From positions 92,375,501 to 92,439,500 of the forward strand of contig NC_080573.1 of assembly GCF_029962835.1 (NCBI RefSeq): 64,000 nt of DNA, in the 5' to 3' direction. A model generated the notes under the pieces. It was given only the letters and a program-made list of their open reading frames with translations, was not told the DNA's origin and ran no database searches. The DNA comes from Magnolia sinica (taxonomy: Eukaryota; Streptophyta; Magnoliopsida; Magnoliales; Magnoliaceae). Positions within the stretch are counted from its first letter, which is position 1; each line of letters starts with the position of its first letter. This document shows, piece by piece, positions 56,287-64,000 of this stretch. Made by a program: the position numbers and the translations under genes.

Positions 56287-57667
56287 ATTTGCTCGGTATT
56301 TTGGCCTAGTACAGTACATTCCCTACCCTCTTTCGCACAAATCATGCAACTAACCACCCCACAATCGCTTAGTGATGCTCAACTCAGGTGTGTATGCCAA
56401 ACTTCATGCTTCTTATCATCTAGAGGCAAACGTTCTAGATCTCCCAAATTATGATGATCTACCGCAAGTCATGAATAGTTTCCTCAAAGGGAGAGTCATT
56501 ATACTCGATTGTTGAACAATAGGGATCATGCCGAGTTGATTGGCCACTTTGCTTCTCAGTTAAGAAAGAAAAGAACAATAACTCCCCCTATCTCCCCTTC
56601 TGTAAAGAAGACAACCAAGAAACTGAGAACTAGATCAGCCGCTCTCCGTCCTCCAGTTCCATCGACTGAGGCTACTGACCTAATTAGTTAGGAGGTCACT
56701 ACCGCCCAACATTGATACTCCAGTCTTCACTCTGCAACCATCAACAAACCTAAAGAATATTCATGATTTGGGAGATCTGCCCGCTCCACCACCGACAATA
56801 CCAACCTTTACCCTATGACGCATCAATCACCTTAAGTTGTATTCAATAATAGATGATCAACCACTACTAACACCAGCAAAGCTGTGTCGACCGTTAAGTA
56901 CTTCTTCGGCCGAAGTCGTATCCTCTTTTGAGACTTATTTCAAACATTACATACTGTTTCGGCCTTTCTGTTGCTGACTACTCTCAAGAGATCGAGGAGG
57001 GTTTGAAATGTCACCAGGAAGCCCATTTTAATAAATGATAGAATAAATGGTGGCAAGATAGAGAGAAATTGAATAATCATGATCTCCCTTTTGATGAGAA
57101 GTATCATCCGCCTCATCGTCCTAGTCCGCCACCATTCCTTACTTCCACTCGACCGCTGACGACCATAATATAAAATTCTCAAGCCATTAGAAATCGGCCT
57201 GTCATCTATGCCACTTGTTCTGACTTAGGTGGAGATCGCTTGCTCGTATCTGCTTATATTAAATTACCTGCTTATGCACTCATTGACTCCTGTTTTTCTT
57301 GTAGTTACTTGGGAACTAACACCGGCCAAGAAATAGATGGTTGTGACCCAACCACAACAACAATCAACAACAGCAATAACGGTCATCCAATATTCGCAAT
57401 TCATACAACTATAGTAGCGACCTCAACAGTTTTGGTAATGTCGGCGCAACAACAACAACAGTAGCTTCAGCAGTTCCAGGGGTTCCTGACCCCATAATTA
57501 CTGAGATTGTGACCATTGACTCGGAAATGACAGTCAATGCAGAGGGTATCCCTTCCAATAGTCCTCCTGAATTCAGCAATCTTCCTGAGGACTCGAAGTG
57601 CATGATACAAGTTCGCTTTAGCCCTGCATCAATTGCTCTGAGTGCGGTTGCGATGCCTCCCTCTTAG
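56287..57667 (+). pseudogene. Decayed plant-mobile-domain gene, 3' part
   Basis: Continues the PMD-like gene broken at 34949. It reads ARYFGLVQYIPYPLSHKSCN directly after the Athila end, then VLDLPNYDDLPQVMNSFLKG (about 56433-56490), NRDHAELIGHFASQLRKK (56515-56570), proline-rich and glutamine-rich segments, and a long C-terminal open stretch with VPDPIITEIVTIDSEMTVN (about 57484-57540), ending at TAG 57665-57667. Such a tail after the PMD is common in this family. Several shifts and stops exist, so it is not expressed as a full protein. An LTR insertion follows only 19 bases after the stop. Confidence 0.62.
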
Positions 57668-57686
57668 CCCTTCATTATGAAATTAT

Positions 57687-58740
57687 TGTTGAGTGTGAAA
57701 TATTACATAATTTTCTCATGTTGTAACTTGGTTTTTTGAGAATTAATGTGCTTAATTTAACTTATTACTCTTGTTTTCTCTTGCGAGGTGATTCTGAGAG
57801 CTTAAGGTGAAAAAGACATTAAAAGTATGGATTTGATGATCAAGAATTACTAAAGTTAGAGTTTGATCTTTGGTGGTCATGATTGAAGATTTTAAGAGTC
57901 TAAGATCCAAGAAAACCAAGTGAAGAAGGAAGAAAATTGAGATTATAAACTATAGAAATCTAGAATTGCTGAACGTGATAGTTCGATGATATCGAACACA
58001 ACTTTGATGCCATTGAAGTAAGTGTTCGATGCCATCGAAGGAGGCTTGATCCTATTGAAGAAATCGAAGAAAATCAAGTTTGGTTGCTAGACAAAAAGAT
58101 TCAATTCTTGATCCCATCGAAGACACGTTCGATGCCATCAACGCTAGTTTGATGACATTGAAATTATAATGAATTATGAGAGTTACTCGTTGGATGGTTT
58201 TGGTCATTTTTCAATCCCATCGAACACATATTCGTTGACATCGAAGCTAATTTAATGCCATCGAAGGTCGGGTGATCTAATCGAAGGACTTACAGAATAC
58301 GCGCGGAACAGTTTCCAAATTTGAATCAAACTCGATGTCTGGACTTTGATGTCATTGAATGCCATCGAAGGTGTCGTTGAAGCTACATAAAGTTGTGTAA
58401 ATTGAGGCGATTTCAAAGTCGATTCCTACAAAGCTTATAAATAGGGATCTCTTAGGGCTTTTTAAGTACGAATTATGGTAGGAGGAGTAAAGAAAGGTGC
58501 TAGAGAACTTCGAGGAGTCTTCTATCTTCTTCAATCCATCTGTTCTACTTAGTTTTTCATGTTTTGTTTTAAGAGTTTAGTTTCAATCATGTCTTTGCTT
58601 AAATAATATCTTAGTTAGAGCTAAAAAGTGAAGCTTGTAGTTTGTTTTAATGTTATTCTTACTTTGATTCAAGTTTTTTAATCTTCATGTTGGATATTTC
58701 ATATTTATGGTTTAATTAAAGAAGTATTTTTAAATTTAAC
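57687..58740 (+). mobile_element. Athila-family LTR fragment, opposite orientation
   Basis: Begins TGTTGAGTGTGAAATATT, the inverse of the Athila LTR end CACTCAACA. It retains the palindrome array (57982-58370), the TATA box TATAAATA (58436-58443) and downstream GTTTCAATCATGTCTTTG and GAAGCTTGTAG blocks. The similarity fades near 58690-58740 and the expected GGGGTTGTGAACA end is absent, so the fragment is truncated. Confidence 0.78.
57982..58443 (+). promoter_or_regulatory. TTCGATG-palindrome array and TATA box, diverged Athila LTR
   Basis: GTTCGATGATATCGAAC (57981-57997, an almost perfect palindrome), TTCGATGCCATCGAAG and related units run to 58370; TATAAATA is at 58436. The same order and spacing as the other Athila LTRs, with CC in place of TC in the core. 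Confidence 0.78.
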
Positions 58741-58888
58741 GGCAACATGATTGGGGGAGCATCGGGGAGCTGATTGAAGCATGGGAAAGCGGAGATCAAG
58801 CAACCCAAGAGGAGCATCAAAAGGCACTCGATCCGACAAGTGTCATATATAAGATTCCATGTTTATACTCCTTCATTATGTAGGTTGG
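58741..58888. other. Short stretch without recognised features
   Basis: About 150 bases between the Athila LTR fragment and the third Tekay LTR. Nothing recognised. Confidence 0.5.
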
Positions 58889-60911
58889 TGTCACGCCCCA
58901 AACTCAGAAAACGGGCTCACAAAATTTTCGATCGTTGAATCCAGTGCTGACAGCCTCCGTGTACCCCATTCTCAGCTCCTAGCGATCATACCCAGATTCT
59001 GATCCTGGGATCCTATAAGGAGGATTTTCAACATGAATTTGTCTCGTAAGAAGCATAACCACAAGCATACTCAAATCATAAGAACAACATCATCACCACG
59101 TATCTATTAATATAATCATTTGAGTACAATACTGAAAATGAAATACATGCATATAATAAAATCTCCAGAAGATCTGCCACACGCTCCTCCCCCAGCTCGA
59201 CTACGTCCTATCATCACCTGCACGCATCTATTGTACATAAACTTATAGAAAGCTTAGAGGGTGGTGTAAGTGTGTACACAAGATAAGTGTCAAGTATTCA
59301 ATACAATGCCGTAATCATACAATATCGGAATTACTGGCATGAATCATAAGATATCAAAGTAAGCGAAAATACTGCAAGTCTATAAAAATGTCATCAACCT
59401 CATCTAGGATATGGGATGAAAAGACATATGAAGACAATGTCATATATAGAGGAAGTAATGTAAATCGGCTATGTAATGCAGAAACATAATGAACCAGATC
59501 TCAGATCTCGAGGATGCAATAAAATATGCAATTCGGAAGAGCTACTAATACCATCAGCTTTGTCTAGATCATATAAATGCAGAAATATAGCAACCCAAAA
59601 GCCTATGCCATGGACGTAATGCAATAAGCAGTGCGAATGGAATGACCATTCTAGAGTGTGAAGTCGAAATGATAGTACGTAGTATCGCAGGCTATGGGGT
59701 CCATCACAAGGGACTTCTATCCAAACTAGTCCCATACCTAATTTGGATAGTCCGACATAATGTGGTCGATTCCTGATCTCAGGTTAGTCGCACGCCCCAA
59801 CCGAAATCCTGGCCATTGCGAATATACACTTAACAAACAGTTGCACACCACTAGCCCGAGTGGATAGTGAATGAATGTATGAGTATGCAACTCCTGCTCA
59901 ATAAGTTCACATATCAATACTGTATATCACTGGGATCATCACCGGGGTCTAGTACACTCTACATGCAAATCGTTGCCCACTGACACACGACCATGCAAGT
60001 GGAAAAGACCTCACTATCCACCTGGCCAGTAGTCAGCCAATATATACCCAGCACGTCAATAGCGGACCCATTCATGAGCTGGTCAGACTTAGCCTAGCTA
60101 TGCGCCCTACGCTTAGGCGGGTAAGGCCACACTCCCTCCCAACCGACCATGACATAGTGGGAGATGCGGCCTCCTGGTATTCGGCACTCGGGCACTCATG
60201 TATCCACTCGGTCTTGACATTGGGGCATCTCCTGGCCTCGGAGGTTTAGGGACTTTCACCCACGGACATCCAAAGTGCCTAAATGCTTGAACCAAACATT
60301 TTCAGTGTCCCATCTAGTCATCCACGATATGCTTGTGGAGGTCACAGCCCTAATGTCGCTAGGGCGTACAGTAATCACGATCACATAATGCAAGATGCAT
60401 AAGTCATGTAATCTAATCATGCATCAATCCTGTACATATCGTGCGCTCATGTGAGATAACTTCCCCTATCAGGGAGTTTCATAGATCATCTGTGCTATGA
60501 CGTATGCAATGATCAATCACATCTCACAATAAATATACAGATGATGCGTATGGGCATGTATCATGATGCTATGCTATCACATACTCATAATCAGTATCAA
60601 TAACCGGCATCAACAATCGACCTTGACAATGTGGACATTTAACCAACATTACCCCTAAGGAATGGCCCTCATAGAGCCTAACATATAGTGGGCCCATGGC
60701 CTCACACAAGAGCCTAATATACAACACCATGGGTCTCACTTAAGAGCTTAATACACATCACGATGGGCCTTTCACATGAGGTCTAATATACATTACAATG
60801 GGCTCCATCGCCTGGCCCTCAAATGCACCACAATAGGCCTCATCACATAGGCTTCATATACATCACATTGGGCCTTAAACACGGGCTGAATATACCCCAC
60901 ATCGGGCCTCG

Positions 60912-61075
60912 TAAATCGGCCTCGACAATCGAAATCAGAATTAGCCTTAACAATCGGCCTTGATAATCGAAATCGGTAATCAGCCATGACAATCGGAATC
61001 GGCAATCGGCCATAAAAATCAGAATCGGCAAAAGACCACGATAATCAGAATCGATCAATAATTAGCCTCGGCAAT
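60912..61075. repeat. About 26-bp minisatellite in the third Tekay LTR
   Basis: Six or so units of the form TCGGCCTCGACAATCGAAAT with CGGxAA endings, absent from the other two Tekay LTRs. Confidence 0.82.
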
Positions 61076-62217
61076 TTGCAGCGATGAGAATGGACCTAAC
61101 AAGGCCTAAGGAAAGGTCACAATGTGGACATTTAACCATCATTGCTCATCAATGTGGACGTCAAACCACCATTACTCCTAAGGCATGGCCGCCAAAACAT
61201 CATGACATACATCATAGTGGAATCTCACATCACAATGGGCCTCATATACATCACAGTCGACCCACACAAAGGTCTCACATACCTTAAGTGGGTCGTATCA
61301 TGTGAGCCACTCCAATGGGTCAATCATGCATCAAATGGGCTACATCAAGTGGGCTGAATCAAAGGGACCGATTCAAATTGGCCGAATCGAATGGGCTAAG
61401 TCGAATGGGTCGAGTCAAATGGGCCCCCAAATACATCAAACCGGGCCTTAACCCATGGGCCCCAAATACATCACTTTGAGCTTCTCAAATACAACAAGTG
61501 AGCCGCATTACTTGGGCCGCACCATTTATCCAACTATAGAGATCATTTTAGTGCATTATCCTACCAATGAATTAGATCAAAAGATCATCTGGACCATACC
61601 ACAAATAGTAGTGGTGATAATGATTCCCACGATTAAATTCCAATGGGCTCACTATGGTATTTATTTTCTATCCAGTCTATGCATAAGGTCACAAAGACCT
61701 AGATATGGAGGAAAAACAAATATTATATTGATCTAGACCCCTATAATCCCAAAGGGTTTTCAATGGTGGGTGTTCATCCCGCCGTCCTCTGCAATGTGGT
61801 CCATTTGAAATTGGATCTGCCTTAGTCTCAAGCCGTGAGACGGGGTCGCCAAATGGATGGACGGTAGGAATACAACACATGCATCATTGTGGGGCCGTAC
61901 CTAGCATGACACGCCAGTTGATGGACGGTTGAGGTGGAAAATAGTTGGACGGCATGGAATGAAACTCATACATCAAGGTGGCATCCTCATCCAAAACGGA
62001 TGGACTACATGAGTGTGAAAATCCATCAGGGGTGGGGTCAACCCACGTGGCCCACAGCTCACCAGATGAATGGATGGACGATGTGGGTAAGACCCATACA
62101 TGACAAGGGCCCCACGTAATCTGGATGGACGGCGTGCTTGTCATGCTTGCTGCACTGTCCAGCAACTAGATGGTGCAGATATATACATCATGGTGCAGTC
62201 CACGTAGTGGCGACTAT

Positions 62218-62312
62218 AGTATATATTATATAATATAATATAATATACCATAATATATTATAATATATAATATAATATAATATAATATAATATAATATAA
62301 CATGTCATAAGA
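62218..62312. repeat. ATAAT-type AT-rich microsatellite
   Basis: Repeated TATAA/TAATA units (for example 62262-62300); a smaller run lies at 62405-62435. Both are unique to this LTR copy. Confidence 0.93.
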
Positions 62313-64000
62313 AAAGCCACCATCCAGAGACCCCTGGATGCTTTGAACAGTGCTGATTTAACACACGAGGTCATGGTGGGTCCACAAGTGTGGCCCACCT
62401 CCTAGTATAATATATATATTATATTTAATATACTAATAACGTCCAGGCCTGGATGGCTTGGACAACACATACATCAAGTGTAGCCCCACACCAAGGGTGC
62501 GTCCCACCGTCCCTGGACAGTGGATGCATCACACGCATCATGGCGTGGCCCACTCTAATGGCTGGACGGCATGGATGGATCCCACGGACCTGGATAGAGA
62601 GGAAAAATAAATTTTATAATGATCCAAAACTTTTGTAAACCAACCGGGTTCCAATAGCAGACATTCAATCTCCACTATTTCTTATGACATAGACCACCTG
62701 AGCTCTGATTTATGGGTGAATTTTGGGGTGGCCCACTGCACTAAGGGGCCTGTGTTGATGTTCAAAACACATCACAGTGGGGCCCACAGTTAGGACCCAC
62801 GGTCCTTGGCCACTATCCACAACGTAGAGGACGCTGCTGCACCGTCCTCTAGATGGCAGCAGCAGCAGCGTCAGCTACTTTTTTTTAAAAAAAAAATTGT
62901 TTTATATTTTTCCATGGTTTTTCTTAGGTAAGGCCCACATCCGAAAAATCTAGTCCAGCCATTGGATTCTATGGCTCATGATGGACCAAACAAACCCAAT
63001 ATTCAAGGTATTTTGGTGTGTAAAAACATCACAGTGGGCCCTAGTAGCCTTAAACGGTAGAAATCACAATTTTCTACAGTATGGCCTGCTTGATTATTGG
63101 GTAGGCCTCATTTTTCGGCTCAACGCCTTAAATGAGCTGGGGAATGGAATGGACGGTGTGGATTAAACCCATACATCAAGGTAGGGCCTGCATGAGCAGC
63201 CCACCTAAAAGTTTGGAATCAAGTAAATAGTTTTGTTTCCAGTTCACGTCCAGCGTCCCTGGACACTAGACAGTTTGGGTCACAGCACATGTATGAGGTG
63301 AGCCTTGCTCAAGTGGGCCACCAAATGCACAGATGGTGTGGATATACATCAAGTGGGGTACGTCCAGGTGGGCCACATGGCCACATCATCACAAAAAAAA
63401 TGAAAAAAGGAGAGAGAGAGAGAGAGAGAGAGAGACGGTGATAGAGGGACCCCGCCACTATGGGCCTCTCATGGTTATATCACATAAATCAAAATGGGTC
63501 TCACCAACAAGTGGGCCCTAAAATAAGAATCAACAGTGGATCACCCACCTATTACACTCCTCCTTAATCCCTTAGCCTCCTTAACTCCTTGCCTTCAATG
63601 TTGATGGAGGTAGATGATGAATGAATGGTTGAGATGTGAGATGAGAGGGTGGGCCACACTTGGCTTGGGAGAGAGGAGCTTGGACATGTGGTGTTGCTTG
63701 GGAGTGAATGGGAATGAGAGAGAGGGGTAAGTGATGGGTGAAAAGGGATGGGATGATGTGGTGGTTGTAAGGAAAGGAGATGGGGAAGCATGGGCTTAGT
63801 TGAAAATTGTGTAAAAGAGGGATGGGTAGGGGAGAGAGAGAGAGAGTTGACTTGTGGAAAAAGGAGAGATGGAGCTTATACTTGAGGTATAGGGTGTACT
63901 TGACTTGAGCGATTGATTCATTGATGGGACATATTGTAGAAATTCCTTCAAAATTTGCAACGCACAGCGTTTTCCTGAAAATGAACGTGTGCCCACATCT

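Larger units (their letters stand above)
58889..64000 (-). mobile_element. Third Tekay LTR, expanded, runs off the window
   Basis: Starts TGTCACGCCCCAAACTCAG and follows the Tekay LTR to its last roughly 200 bases, missing beyond 64000. It is at least 5.1 kb, about 1 kb longer than the other copies, through expansions at 59270-60000, 60660-61500 and 62200-62420. The left flank has no primer site, so this is either a solo LTR or the 3' LTR of an element extending to the right. Confidence 0.9.

Noticed and set aside
60100..61360. CRISPR-like or tRNA-like repeats in the third Tekay LTR
   Set aside because: Units are imperfect, without constant repeat/spacer structure, and the genome is eukaryotic; they are minisatellite sequence.

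Overview
The window reads as heterochromatic, retrotransposon-packed nuclear DNA of a flowering plant. The evidence is Ty3/gypsy Tekay and Athila elements, a Ty1/copia SIRE-type element with LTRs near 1.9 kb, plant-type TATA boxes, CCCTAAA (Arabidopsis-type) telomere-like repeats, and plant gene fragments (plant mobile domain, GH38 alpha-mannosidase, CH domain). The species cannot be fixed from the sequence. No intact host gene was found; nearly everything recognisable is a transposon or a broken gene.

Layout. 1-11145: a minus-strand Tekay chromovirus with ~4.06 kb LTRs (left LTR cut by the window edge), gag-PR-RT-RH-INT-chromodomain riddled with stops. It sits in an older plus-strand Tat/Ogre-like integrase remnant (11146-11925). 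12246-12944: an unrecognised decayed gene on minus with its own TATA box. 13390-17449: the 5' end of a minus-strand copia element (gag, PBS, LTR) whose LTR holds a solo SIRE-type LTR (14544-16113). 17452-18243: degenerate interstitial telomere-like tract. 18244-21130: dispersed GGGCCCAC-rich repeats without genes. 21130-22640: plus-strand copia remnant. 22931-33688: full-length plus-strand SIRE-type copia with both LTRs, PBS, PPT and an extra ORF after pol.

33689-34949 and 56287-57667 are two pieces of one decayed plant-mobile-domain (PMD) gene, whose likely TATA box is at 22852. SIRE sits in its leader and a minus-strand Athila element (34950-56286) in its body. Athila in turn hosts a CACTA transposon carrying host gene fragments (35621-40760), a 4.07 kb solo Tekay LTR inside pol (43998-48071), and a cluster of very small LTR elements with 47-nt internal domains (53869-56113). 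57687-58740 is an opposite-strand Athila LTR fragment, and 58889-64000 a third Tekay LTR running off the window.

Most notable: (i) arrays of short palindromes with a TCGA core directly upstream of the TATA box in both SIRE and Athila LTRs, two unrelated families; (ii) the 47-nt-internal-domain mini-retrotransposon cluster with a primer-site-centred foldback and 135-bp tandem repeats; (iii) the gene-fragment-carrying CACTA flanked by an unusual ~130 bp duplication; (iv) element decay dominated by C-to-T and G-to-A stops, as expected of long-methylated DNA.
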